A stretch of DNA of 49,413 bases from Ruminococcaceae bacterium UBA3903. Lineage in GTDB: Bacteria; Bacillota; Clostridia; Oscillospirales; Acutalibacteraceae. The stretch covers positions 1-49,413 of the forward strand of contig DGFJ01000042.1 of the NCBI GenBank assembly GCA_002391625.1, written 5' to 3'. A program made the translations under genes and the position numbers. Every line of letters begins with the position of its first letter. Positions within the stretch are counted from its first letter, which is position 1. Below, in pieces: positions 37,021-45,491 of the stretch. Below the pieces are notes generated by a model. The model was not told the DNA's origin and made no database searches. It saw only the letters and a list, made by a program, of their open reading frames with translations.

Positions 37021-37668
37021 ATGAGTAGAAAAGAGAATATTTCTTCTTCTGTTATTAAAAGACTTCCACGGTACTATCGTTTTATGTTAGAGCTAAAGGC
37101 TCAGGGTGTAGAGCGTATTTCTTCAAAGGAGCTTGCCAACATGATGCGACTTACTGCATCACAGGTTAGACAGGATTTTAACTGTTTTGGCGGCTTTGGT
37201 CAACAGGGATACGGGTATAGCGTTAACCAGCTACATGATGAGATAGAAAGCATACTGGGGCTTGATAGTAAATATGGCACCATACTTATTGGCGTTGGTA
37301 ACTTAGGACGTGCCGTTGCTGCACATATGTCATTTGAGGAACGTGGATACTCCCTAGAGGCTATTTTTGACCAAAACAGCAAGCTGTGGGGTGAGAAAAT
37401 CCGTGATATACAGGTGCAATCAGCAGAGCATATAGAGGATTTTTGTAATAAGCATCACCCAAAGGTGGCTATTTTGTGTATACCAAAGGAAGCCGTAGGG
37501 GATATAGCCAAGCGTTTGTATGCTTGTGGTATTAGGTACTACTGGAACTTTAGCCATTATGATTTATCTGTGGACTATGATGATGTAATAGTAGAAAATG
37601 TACATATGAGTGATAGCCTGATGATACTGTGCTACCAGATTTCTGAAAAAGAGGGCAATTTGGATTAA
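37021..37668 (+). CDS. rex: Redox-sensing repressor Rex
   Basis: The 215-residue protein senses the NADH/NAD+ ratio. The N-terminal winged helix contains RISSKELANMMRLTASQVRQ and the wing DFNCFGGFGQQGYGY; the Rossmann domain has GVGNLGRAVAAH. Under oxidised conditions Rex represses fermentation genes; high NADH releases it. GGTGATG precedes ATG 37021. The best candidate target in this window is the adhE promoter (45289-45306). Confidence 0.96.
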   Translation: MSRKENISSSVIKRLPRYYRFMLELKAQGVERISSKELANMMRLTASQVRQDFNCFGGFGQQGYGYSVNQLHDEIESILGLDSKYGTILIGVGNLGRAVAAHMSFEERGYSLEAIFDQNSKLWGEKIRDIQVQSAEHIEDFCNKHHPKVAILCIPKEAVGDIAKRLYACGIRYYWNFSHYDLSVDYDDVIVENVHMSDSLMILCYQISEKEGNLD

Positions 37669-37796
37669 ACCCTAATGACCCTGTACTAAATGCAATAGCG
37701 AAAAATTACAAAGCCTTTCATGCTTTAATGATTTAAAATTAATTATTTGTAAATATTATATATTGCAGAATCACAAAAAACCACGTATGAATGTAT

Positions 37797-37839
37797 CGAC
37801 CCTAAAAAGTTAGACCTGAAAACTAACTTTTTAGGGTCG
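37797..37839. repeat. 17-bp perfect palindrome resembling IS3-family ends
   Basis: CGACCCTAAAAAGTTAG (37797-37813) and its exact reverse complement (37823-37839) flank nine bases. It lies between the convergent rex and decarboxylase genes and can end both transcripts. The arm sequence (GACCCTAAAAAGTTAGAC) resembles terminal repeats seen in IS3/IS150-type elements. Confidence 0.6.
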
Positions 37840-37933
37840 GTATTTTATTGGATTTATAGTATAGCAGGATTTGTAAATTAAAGTATGCACTAGGTATGAG
37901 GGGGTAGGGGATAAAGCCTCCTCATTTGAAAAA

Positions 37934-39379
37934 TCACAATTCGACAACATGAAACCCATTATAATTATTGGAAAAAGTCTTTTTTAAAGGGATACCACTT
38001 TTATAATAATTATCAACACATTGCAGAAAGTCAGCTGTAATAACCTCACCAGGGACAATGAGCGGTATGCCCGGTGGATACGCCCATACATATTCGCCTA
38101 TCACTTTTCCCACAGCTTTATTAGCAGGTACTATTGACCCTTTACAGGATAAAGCTTTCGTAATAGTGGTTTTCATAGGTGGTATAGGAGGAACTGATAG
38201 GGCAGCCGAGGACAGTATTGCTTTACAGTCTTGGTCTATTGCCAACAAAGCCCTTGAAAGGATATCTAAGCTTTCTGGTCTTTCAAGCAAGCCGGTCATG
38301 GCAATGGCATATGTGTTGCTTGCCATCTCCAGCTCTATTTTATAATTGTTTCTTAGTATATGCATTAAAGCAGTACCACTAAGGTTAGTGTCTTTAGTTG
38401 AAATTACAATTTTGCTTCTGTCAAATTTATAAAGGCAGGTGTGATTATTTATAGAGTCCTCTCCATGACACAAAATTTTTAGCTTTTTTATTTTCCTCAT
38501 ACTATTATCAAATTCTTGCAGATTACATTTCCAGTTATCAAACAGCAGACGACCCTGTTTAGATATAAGATTAACGCAGCCGTCAATAGATGACATTAGT
38601 AAATACGATGGACTGCTTGTTTCAAAGATACCTAGCTCATAGGCAAAATCAGAGGATGAAATTAAATTGCCGTTAATATGTGCAAGAGCGGTTTGTGTTA
38701 AGGACGGCAACGTTTTGTGTAGGCTTTGTATTACAATGTCACCGCCACCGTTTACTGCACCACCGTTAAAATAATCGCAATGGTCTAGGTGGCTGCCGTG
38801 GGCTTCATCCACCAAAACAGGTATATGGTAGCTGTGTGCTATGGCAGAAATGCTGTTTATATCACTGATAACACCCTCATAGGTTGGGCTGGTAAGTATA
38901 ACCAGACGTATGCTTGGGTGTGCTAATAGGGCTTTTTCAATCTCTACAGGGTCAATTGAGGAGTAAATTTCAAAGGAATCATCAACAGCAGGTGCTATAA
39001 AATAAGGGTGCAGTCCGCACAATTCGATGGCATGATATACAGCCTTGTGACAGTTACGGGCTACCAGTACACTGTCACCATAGCTTGTAGCACATCGTAT
39101 GCCGCTTAGAATACCACAGGTGCTGCCGTTTACAATAAAAAAAGTTTTTTTGCTGTGCCATAGGCTAGCAGCTTTATCCATAGCGTCTTTGATAATACCG
39201 TCAGCATCGTGTAAATCGTCAAGCCCGTCTATCTCTGTATAATCATAGCCCCCTCCCAACGCTGTAAGATAGTTGGCGGCGGCTATGTTGCGTTTATGCC
39301 CCGGCATATGCATAGGTGTTATAGCTTTACTATTGTATTCTGTTATAAAATCTAAAATGGTTTGGTTTTTATCAGCCAT
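37934..39379 (-). CDS. Orn/Lys/Arg decarboxylase family protein
   Basis: A 481-residue PLP enzyme of the short (YaaO/SpeA-like) type. The N-terminus reads TPMHMPGHKRN, then GGGYDYTEIDGLDDLH; the cofactor pocket includes STCGILSGIRC and VDEAHGSHL; the PLP lysine is in SLHKTLPSLTQ; the C-terminal domain ends with YPPGIPLIVPGE. Substrate (arginine, lysine or ornithine) cannot be told from the sequence. It provides polyamine precursors. A clean RBS is not obvious before ATG 39379. Confidence 0.9.
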   Translation of the reverse strand: MADKNQTILDFITEYNSKAITPMHMPGHKRNIAAANYLTALGGGYDYTEIDGLDDLHDADGIIKDAMDKAASLWHSKKTFFIVNGSTCGILSGIRCATSYGDSVLVARNCHKAVYHAIELCGLHPYFIAPAVDDSFEIYSSIDPVEIEKALLAHPSIRLVILTSPTYEGVISDINSISAIAHSYHIPVLVDEAHGSHLDHCDYFNGGAVNGGGDIVIQSLHKTLPSLTQTALAHINGNLISSSDFAYELGIFETSSPSYLLMSSIDGCVNLISKQGRLLFDNWKCNLQEFDNSMRKIKKLKILCHGEDSINNHTCLYKFDRSKIVISTKDTNLSGTALMHILRNNYKIELEMASNTYAIAMTGLLERPESLDILSRALLAIDQDCKAILSSAALSVPPIPPMKTTITKALSCKGSIVPANKAVGKVIGEYVWAYPPGIPLIVPGEVITADFLQCVDNYYKSGIPLKKTFSNNYNGFHVVEL

Positions 39380-39544
39380 AATACTGCCCCTAGTTTAAAC
39401 ATTTTTTTATTATCAATATAGCACATAGGCTACATATTGTAAAATTTGATGTAAAATTTTTATGAAGTATCTTATCTATTTTTTATAAATGGCTGTTAAG
39501 GGGTAAAGACAAAAAATTAAAATTTTGTTTTTATTCCTATATAT

Positions 39545-39658
39545 AGCAAAAACGGACATTAATTATAATGTCCGTCTGCATTGGAAGGTATATATGAAAA
39601 AAGGTATAAGCAAGTTAAATAACAACCGGTGATGTTGTTGTGTCCTCTCTCAAGGATT
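39545..39658 (-). ncRNA. Predicted ~114-nt small RNA
   Basis: A consensus promoter on the minus strand (39665-39693) points at this interval and an intrinsic terminator closes it: ACGGACATTA/TAATGTCCGT (39552-39575) with a TTTTTG tail. Two more hairpins can form near the 5' end, TCCT-TGAGAG-AGGA and AACAAC-ATCACCG-GTTGTT. No ATG/GTG with a ribosome site lies inside, so a non-coding RNA fits best. The wider gap 39380-39973 holds nothing else recognised apart from the next gene's promoter. Confidence 0.65.
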
Positions 39659-39664
39659 GTTAAA

Positions 39665-39693
39665 ATTATAACACAGTCTTTTGTGCATGTCAA
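39665..39693 (-). promoter_or_regulatory. Consensus promoter of the predicted small RNA
   Basis: TTGACA (complement of 39688-39693), exactly 17 bases, then TATAAT (complement of 39665-39670): both hexamers match the sigma-A consensus fully. Confidence 0.82.
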
Positions 39694-39898
39694 CAATTTA
39701 TTGAAAAAAATATAAAAACAACAAGAACTACATATATAATTGGCAGTGTTTACCAATAAAATAGTAGCCGTTATCAAACTGTAGAATTGTTATGCACTTT
39801 TATTAATTCTATAGCTATACAATATATCAAATAAATTTATCCAATACACAGAAGATGTTGTGTGCATTTTAGTAATTTTTTCTTTTTTGCCACCTGTG

Positions 39899-39927
39899 TT
39901 GCAGAGAATTGTAAAAAATGATATAAT
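39899..39927 (+). promoter_or_regulatory. Promoter of the glycosyltransferase gene
   Basis: TTGCAG (39899-39904), a 17-base spacer, then TATAAT (39922-39927). The ribosome site AGGAGG and ATG follow at 39974. Confidence 0.75.
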
Positions 39928-39973
39928 TACCTCATATGAATTTGTGTTATCTATATCTATAGGAGGAAATTAA

Positions 39974-40921
39974 ATGACCACATTATATCTAGCTGTACCT
40001 TGCTATAACGAAGAAGAGGTTCTTTTTGATACAGCTGAAAAACTTATTATCAAGTATAAAAATCTTATTAAGGAAAACAAAATTTCTGAAAAAAGTCGTA
40101 TAGTTTTTATAGACGATGGTTCAAAGGACAAAACATGGAAGATAATTACTGAGCTGCACAGTCAATTTTCATTAATTTCAGGCTTAAAGCTCAGCCGTAA
40201 CCGTGGGCATCAAAATGCTTTATTATGTGGATTAATGACATTGAAGGATTACGCTGATGCGGTTATATCTATTGATGCAGATTTACAGGATGATATTAAT
40301 GCTATTGATGAGATGCTGGCTGATTATGAAAACGGCAGTGATGTTGTGTATGGAGTTAGAAAGAAAAGGGAAACAGATACCTTCTTTAAGCGTTTTACAG
40401 CAGAAGCTTTTTATAAGATTTTAGAAAAAATGGGTGGACAGATAATCTTTAATCATGCGGATTTTCGTTTAATGAGCAAACGTGCCTTAGAAGGTATGGC
40501 AGAGTTTAAGGAGGTTAACCTGTTTTTGCGTGGGTTAGTTCCTATGATAGGCTATCAGTCATCTATTGTAGAGTATGAACGTTTTGAACGTACAGCAGGG
40601 GAAAGCAAATATCCCCTGACAAAAATGTTAGCCTTGGCATGGGAGGGTATAACCTCACTTAGCATTAAACCAATTAGAATGGTAATGTGGTTAGGAATTA
40701 TTATATTTATAGCCAGCATATTATTCCTAATATATTCGCTTATTATGTTTTGTGCGGGTCATACAATTTCAGGTTGGGCAAGTACATTTATTTCTATATG
40801 GGCAATAGGTGGTTTACAGCTGTTTGCTATAGGTGTTATCGGTGAATATTTAGGTAAGGTGTATTTAGAAACAAAAGCAAGACCACGCTTTATTGTTGAA
40901 AAATTTATAAATAAGGATTAA
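39974..40921 (+). CDS. GtrB/DPM1-like membrane glycosyltransferase (family 2)
   Basis: The 315-residue protein loads a sugar onto a polyprenyl phosphate. The GT-A domain carries YLAVPCYNEEEVL, FIDDGSKDKTW, LKLSRNRGHQNAL and the DADLQDD metal motif; two C-terminal membrane helices (about residues 232-255 and 265-292) and the ending GEYLGKVYLETKARPRFIVE are typical of GtrB/YkcC. Sugar unknown. It could serve wall or surface-glycan decoration. Confidence 0.93.
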   Translation: MTTLYLAVPCYNEEEVLFDTAEKLIIKYKNLIKENKISEKSRIVFIDDGSKDKTWKIITELHSQFSLISGLKLSRNRGHQNALLCGLMTLKDYADAVISIDADLQDDINAIDEMLADYENGSDVVYGVRKKRETDTFFKRFTAEAFYKILEKMGGQIIFNHADFRLMSKRALEGMAEFKEVNLFLRGLVPMIGYQSSIVEYERFERTAGESKYPLTKMLALAWEGITSLSIKPIRMVMWLGIIIFIASILFLIYSLIMFCAGHTISGWASTFISIWAIGGLQLFAIGVIGEYLGKVYLETKARPRFIVEKFINKD

Positions 40922-40995
40922 TTGTATTTATGTATTATTGAAAACCTATTTAGTTAAGGTAATATAATAACTCATATTAATTTAAGGTGATATTA

Positions 40996-41583
40996 ATGAA
41001 AAAATTTACTAGCATTTTTTGTGTAATTATATTGGCTGTTGTGGCGTTTACAGGCTGTAGCAGCTCTAAGCTGCCTGATAAATATTATCAATGTAATAGC
41101 GACTTTGCAGGTATTCAACATGAATATTATTCGGATAGTGACCGTGGCAGTACAAATGCTGTTGACACTATGGTTTATACCGATATGCCAGATATAATTA
41201 AAAAGGATTTAGAAGCAAAGGGTAACAATATTAGTTCTATTGAGGTTTCCAGCGCTGAGGGCAGTGAGTATGGTGATGGTGGTACGGCAGCCATAATAGA
41301 AATGGAAATAACAGCTGACAGCGGAGATATTAAAACAGGAGAGTACACTGTTGCAGCGTACTTTACCTATAGCGTTGCTGGTGAAAGCCACCGTATATAT
41401 TTTATAAATTATGCATTCATTGACAGTGCAAAGGAATTTCAGAAGAATAATGGTGCATCTATTTTTGATGAATCTGTAAAGGCTGAAAAAGAATTTAAAG
41501 ATGAGGCTAACACTAACGCCACAGAATCAGTTACAGAGAACAAAACCGTTGAAGCACAATCAAACACATCCGCCACTGAATAA
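40996..41583 (+). CDS. Putative lipoprotein, unknown function
   Basis: A 195-residue protein with a lipoprotein signal (Lys2-Lys3, hydrophobic core, FTGCSSS). The middle is a mixed alpha/beta domain of about 110 residues without a recognised motif; the tail is Glu/Asn/Thr-rich. AAGGTGA precedes ATG 40996. It follows the glycosyltransferase by 74 bases in the same direction and may be co-transcribed; its own terminator follows. Confidence 0.65.
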   Translation: MKKFTSIFCVIILAVVAFTGCSSSKLPDKYYQCNSDFAGIQHEYYSDSDRGSTNAVDTMVYTDMPDIIKKDLEAKGNNISSIEVSSAEGSEYGDGGTAAIIEMEITADSGDIKTGEYTVAAYFTYSVAGESHRIYFINYAFIDSAKEFQKNNGASIFDESVKAEKEFKDEANTNATESVTENKTVEAQSNTSATE

Positions 41584-41605
41584 AAATCAAAATTAAATAA
41601 CTACT

Positions 41606-41650
41606 AAATAACCGTGTACTATCACAATTGTGCAGTAGCGGTTATTTTTT
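41606..41650 (+). terminator. Terminator after the lipoprotein gene
   Basis: AAATAACCG (41606-41614) pairs with CGGTTATTT (41639-41647), with inner pairs TACT/AGTA and CACAATTGTG, and runs into T residues to 41650. Confidence 0.85.
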
Positions 41651-41760
41651 GGCTTAAATTAGTGTGATATATAGCCTTTCTGGTAATGGCTAGGGCTTTA
41701 TATCAGATGCTTTTTTAAAATTAATTACACTGATATTATATAAAGTAAAAGGAGCATATT

Positions 41761-44130
41761 GTGGATAATACAGAACTTAAAAAACTACGAAATAGAATAA
41801 TGGAAAATGAATTTTCCAAAATGAACGCCATGCAAAAACAGGCGGTTTTTACAACAGAAGGTCCATTGTTGATTTTAGCAGGAGCAGGCAGCGGAAAAAC
41901 AACTGTTTTGGTTAACAGAATAGCTAATCTAGTTTCATATGGCAACGCATATAATAGCGATGTGTTTTACAGCGAGCTTTCTGATGATGAATTACAAATG
42001 CTGGAGAGTGGTGCAAAGGGTCAGGATATTTCCCGTGAATTAACAAAAAAGCTATCTGTTGGTGCGTGTAAGCCTTGGCAGATATTGGCTATTACATTTA
42101 CTAATAAAGCGGCTGGAGAATTAAAGGAGCGTATAGCCGCCAGAGTACCAGATGGTGACGATATTTGGGCAGCAACCTTTCACTCTACCTGTGCCAGAAT
42201 ACTGCGTCGTTATGGTGAACGTATAGGATATACAAATAGATTTACTGTTTATGATACTGATGACCAACGCAGATTAATGAAGGAAATACTTAAAGGTATG
42301 GGTATAGAGGAAAAAGCCCTGCCACACAGGAGCGTTTTGTCAGAAATATCTAAAGCTAAGGACAAAATGATAACACCACAGGAGTTTGCAAAAGAGGTTA
42401 GCACCGACAGCAGACGCAGAGCTATGGCACAGGCATATGCACTATACACTAAACGACTAAAATCAGCCGATGCAATGGATTTTGATGATTTGCTGTGTAA
42501 TACAGTCAAGCTGTTGGAGGAAAATCAGGATGTATTAGAATATTACCAAAATTTGTTTAAGTACATAATGGTAGATGAGTATCAGGACACTAACAAGGTT
42601 CAGTATAGGTTTGTGAATCTGTTAGCAGATAAAAATAAGAATATTTGTGTAGTAGGGGATGATGACCAAAGTATTTATAAGTTTCGTGGTGCTACCATTG
42701 AAAATATTTTAAACTTTGAAACTGCTTATAAAAATGCAAAGGTTATTCGTTTGGAGCAAAACTACCGTTCTACACAGAATATTTTGGATGCTGCCAACGG
42801 GGTTATTTCTAATAACGAGGCTAGAAAGGGTAAAACCCTGTGGACGGAAAATCCAAAGGGTGACAAAATAATTTTGCACACTGCATTGTCAGAGCGTGAC
42901 GAGGCTAGTTATATTACAAACACTATTTTAGAACAGGTCGGCAAGGGCAGACATTTTTCCGACTTTGCTGTGCTTTACAGGATGAACGCACAGTCAAATA
43001 TAATTGAGCAGAACTTTGCACGCAGCGGTGTGCCTCATAGACTGATAGGTGGACATCGTTTCTATGACCGTGAAGAAATTAAGGATATGACGGCGTATTT
43101 ACAGGTTATTAACAACCCATCAGATGATGTGCGTTTACGCAGAATCATCAACAAGCCAAAACGAGGGATAGGTGATGCCACTCTAAATAATGCAGCAGAA
43201 ATAGCTGCTGTTTTAGGTGAAAGCATTTATAGTGTCATTAAGCGAGCTGACGAGTTTGAACCTTTGAAGCGTGCTGCTGGCAAGCTAAAAACCTTTTGTG
43301 ATATGATGGATGACTTTATTGACGCTTTAAATGATGACAGCGTATCAATCTCTCAATTATATGCTCTGATATTAGATAAAACCAATTATATAAATAACTT
43401 AAAAAAGGAAAAGGAGGATAGCGAAACTCGTATAGAGAATATAAACGAGTTGTCATCTAATATTATTAACTATGAAAAGGATAATATGGAGGAAGCCTCG
43501 CTGTCAGGATTTTTAGAGGATATAGCACTTATTTCTGATATAGATAATTATGATAATGATGCTGACTGTGTTGTGATGATGACTATACATTCTGCTAAAG
43601 GGCTAGAGTTTCCAGTTGTGTTTGTACCAGCTATGGAGGATGGAATTTTCCCTGGAATGCAGTCTATAATTAATCCTGAAGAATTACAGGAGGAACGTAG
43701 ATTGGCTTATGTATGTATAACCAGAGCTAAGGAAAAGCTTTATATGATTCGCTCTCAGGAACGTATGCTGTTTGGTTCAACAAACAGAAACAGACCATCC
43801 AGATTTATTGGAGAAATTCCGCCTCAGCTGTTAGAAGAAACCACGCCGCCACGTGTGATGGCAACACCATCACAAATGCAGGGATTAGGCGTGCGTCAAT
43901 CACAGCGTTCAGGCTTTGCTGGTCACACATCAGCTGCTGGTGCTACGCATAATGGCAGCGTAGCTACGGAAACCTTTAAGGCTGGTGATGCAGTTATGCA
44001 TAAAGCCTTCGGTAAGGGTATGGTGGTTACAGCACAAAAGCTAGGTAATGACACGCTGTTAGAGATTGCTTTTGATAAGGTTGGCACTAAAAAGTTAATG
44101 GCAAATTTTGCTAAATTAGTAAAAATGTAA
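41761..44130 (+). CDS. pcrA: ATP-dependent DNA helicase PcrA/UvrD
   Basis: The 789-residue SF1A helicase is complete: Q-motif MNAMQKQAVF, Walker A ILAGAGSGKTTVLVNRI, AITFTNKAAGELKERI, DEYQDTNKVQYRF (motif II), GDDDQSIYKFRGA, LEQNYRST, TIHSAKGLEFPVVFVP and VCITRAKEKLY; a C-terminal Tudor-like RNAP-binding segment (GDAVMHKAFGKGMVV) is present. An insertion of about 35 residues (SELSDDELQMLESGAKG region) follows motif I, seen in related clostridial PcrA. It removes RecA and helps repair and plasmid replication. GTG start after GGAG. Confidence 0.96.
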   Translation: MDNTELKKLRNRIMENEFSKMNAMQKQAVFTTEGPLLILAGAGSGKTTVLVNRIANLVSYGNAYNSDVFYSELSDDELQMLESGAKGQDISRELTKKLSVGACKPWQILAITFTNKAAGELKERIAARVPDGDDIWAATFHSTCARILRRYGERIGYTNRFTVYDTDDQRRLMKEILKGMGIEEKALPHRSVLSEISKAKDKMITPQEFAKEVSTDSRRRAMAQAYALYTKRLKSADAMDFDDLLCNTVKLLEENQDVLEYYQNLFKYIMVDEYQDTNKVQYRFVNLLADKNKNICVVGDDDQSIYKFRGATIENILNFETAYKNAKVIRLEQNYRSTQNILDAANGVISNNEARKGKTLWTENPKGDKIILHTALSERDEASYITNTILEQVGKGRHFSDFAVLYRMNAQSNIIEQNFARSGVPHRLIGGHRFYDREEIKDMTAYLQVINNPSDDVRLRRIINKPKRGIGDATLNNAAEIAAVLGESIYSVIKRADEFEPLKRAAGKLKTFCDMMDDFIDALNDDSVSISQLYALILDKTNYINNLKKEKEDSETRIENINELSSNIINYEKDNMEEASLSGFLEDIALISDIDNYDNDADCVVMMTIHSAKGLEFPVVFVPAMEDGIFPGMQSIINPEELQEERRLAYVCITRAKEKLYMIRSQERMLFGSTNRNRPSRFIGEIPPQLLEETTPPRVMATPSQMQGLGVRQSQRSGFAGHTSAAGATHNGSVATETFKAGDAVMHKAFGKGMVVTAQKLGNDTLLEIAFDKVGTKKLMANFAKLVKM

Positions 44131-44173
44131 TTTTTGCAGAAAAACATCACCAAAAGCATTTAATATAGACAAA

Positions 44174-44213
44174 CGGGGTATTAGATATTTAAATCTAATA
44201 TCTCGTTTTTTTA
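44174..44213 (+). terminator. Terminator of pcrA
   Basis: ATTAGAT (44180-44186) and ATCTAAT (44193-44199) with flanking G-U-rich pairs precede TTTTTTT. Confidence 0.75.
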
Positions 44214-44383
44214 TTTTTATTCTGATTTTTTCGTAGACTTTATTTTCTACCTAAACATTTATTATAGAGCCTGTATAATATATATAATATAAGGTGTATT
44301 ACATAGCTTTATCATTTCAAATTATGTAATTTAATGGGATTTTATACATAAACTTAAAAGTATTAAAAATATTGTGAAAACTA

Positions 44384-44412
44384 TTGACAATTATTGCCAA
44401 AAAGGGTAATAT
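44384..44412 (+). promoter_or_regulatory. Promoter of the small secreted protein gene
   Basis: TTGACA (44384-44389), 17 bases, TAATAT (44407-44412). The gap 44131-44456 otherwise holds only the pcrA terminator. Confidence 0.8.
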
Positions 44413-44456
44413 ATACATATGGTCATGACTAAATATTATTGTAAAGAGAGATTAAT

Positions 44457-44918
44457 ATGATTAGAAAAATTAGTAAAAGTATTGCTGTACTTGTTATGAG
44501 TATGGTAATGATTATTGTAGCCGTCGTGCCTGCGTTTGCAACCTCATATGTTGAAAATCACAACTATGTGGATTGTGCAAGCTATTATGTAGATGGTTCC
44601 TATTACCGTTATTTGGTTAAGGTTCCCACAGGTACACCCTTGAGTGCAGTAAGCGTAAAGGACGTTTATACAAATTATGAGCAGACTTTGTCTTACGCAC
44701 AGTCAAATTCTGGTTACACAAGCGTAGCATATCAGTACACAGATTCAACGTCAGACTGTTATCTTGTATCATTTTATGTTTATCCTGGTTCTCCAAAGTA
44801 TTTGTGGTATCAACATGGTATAAAGCTGTATTACAATTACAACGGAAATAGCTATATGGCTACTAATACATCATATAACAGCACAACTGAGGGTACTGGC
44901 TATTGTCTAACCAGATAA
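44457..44918 (+). CDS. Small secreted Tyr/Ser-rich protein
   Basis: A 153-residue protein with a clear signal peptide (residues 1-29, cleavage after AFA) and a mature part of about 125 residues rich in Tyr, Ser and Asn, with three cysteines. The beta-strand pattern (KYLWYQHGIKLYYNYNGNSY) suggests a small secreted beta-sandwich. I recognise no family. It is monocistronic, with its own near-consensus promoter and a strong terminator. Confidence 0.7.
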   Translation: MIRKISKSIAVLVMSMVMIIVAVVPAFATSYVENHNYVDCASYYVDGSYYRYLVKVPTGTPLSAVSVKDVYTNYEQTLSYAQSNSGYTSVAYQYTDSTSDCYLVSFYVYPGSPKYLWYQHGIKLYYNYNGNSYMATNTSYNSTTEGTGYCLTR

Positions 44919-44942
44919 TAGTTTAGCAATTTTATATCAAGC

Positions 44943-44975
44943 AAAAAGGCTAGGTCTGCGGACTTAGCCTTTTTT
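44943..44975 (+). terminator. Terminator of the secreted protein gene
   Basis: AAAAAGGCTAGGTC and GACTTAGCCTTTTT (44943-44974) form a stem around TGCG, ending in T residues. Confidence 0.9.
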
Positions 44976-45288
44976 CGATTGAAAATTAAGTGGTACGTAA
45001 ATACTGATAAATAAGCTATTGTGGCAAATAATATTTTGGAAGTGGATTTTATAGATAAAAAACGGTAAATTTCATTTTTTGAAAGTTCTATAAATATGAC
45101 AAAATGCTTAACTAAAACATATTCAGATTGTATATTATTACAATAAATTAAAAATTTGCTTGTATATATTAACTAAAATACAGGTGGATAACTTATGATT
45201 TAGTGCTAAAGAACAAGAAAAAGTCTTATTCTTTATATCAGCAAAGAAAAAAACAAATAAATTAGCAATTTTTAAAGGAAAAAAGATA

Positions 45289-45317
45289 TTGACAATTTTT
45301 TAACAATCCCGTATAAT
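45289..45317 (+). promoter_or_regulatory. adhE promoter overlapped by a Rex-type operator
   Basis: TTGACA (45289-45294), 17 bases, TATAAT (45312-45317) form a fully consensus promoter. The 18 bases TTGACAATTTTTTAACAA (45289-45306) match the clostridial Rex consensus TTGTTAA-N4-TTAACAA except at two positions, so Rex binding would block the -35 box. Confidence 0.8.
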
Positions 45318-45372
45318 TAAATCAATGAGTTGAACAATAAATATGTTTTGAACTTATTAAAATGGTATAGGG

Positions 45373-45453
45373 CAATAACAAACAATAAAGCTTGTTATTG
45401 TAAAGTGGCGAAAGTCGCTTGGGTTCACCGTAAGGCGGACATATAATAATCCG
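45373..45453 (+). promoter_or_regulatory. Structured leader of adhE
   Basis: The transcript has a leader of about 165 bases. CAATAACAA/TTGTTATTG (45373-45400) is a perfect 9-bp stem. GCGA-AAG-TCGC (45408-45418) follows, then CCG/CGG (45428-45438), which competes with CGGA/TCCG (45436-45453). It matches no riboswitch class I know. Confidence 0.4.
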
Positions 45454-45491
45454 AAATTTATAAACAATTAATTTTAGGAGGACAAACAATT

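Noticed and set aside
39559..39777. 72-codon minus-strand ORF
   Set aside because: It begins upstream of the small-RNA promoter and ends in the terminator stem; no ribosome site and no coding character.
45401..45453. adhE leader as a c-di-GMP, THF or other known riboswitch
   Set aside because: Conserved cores of these classes are missing; only generic stem-loops are visible.
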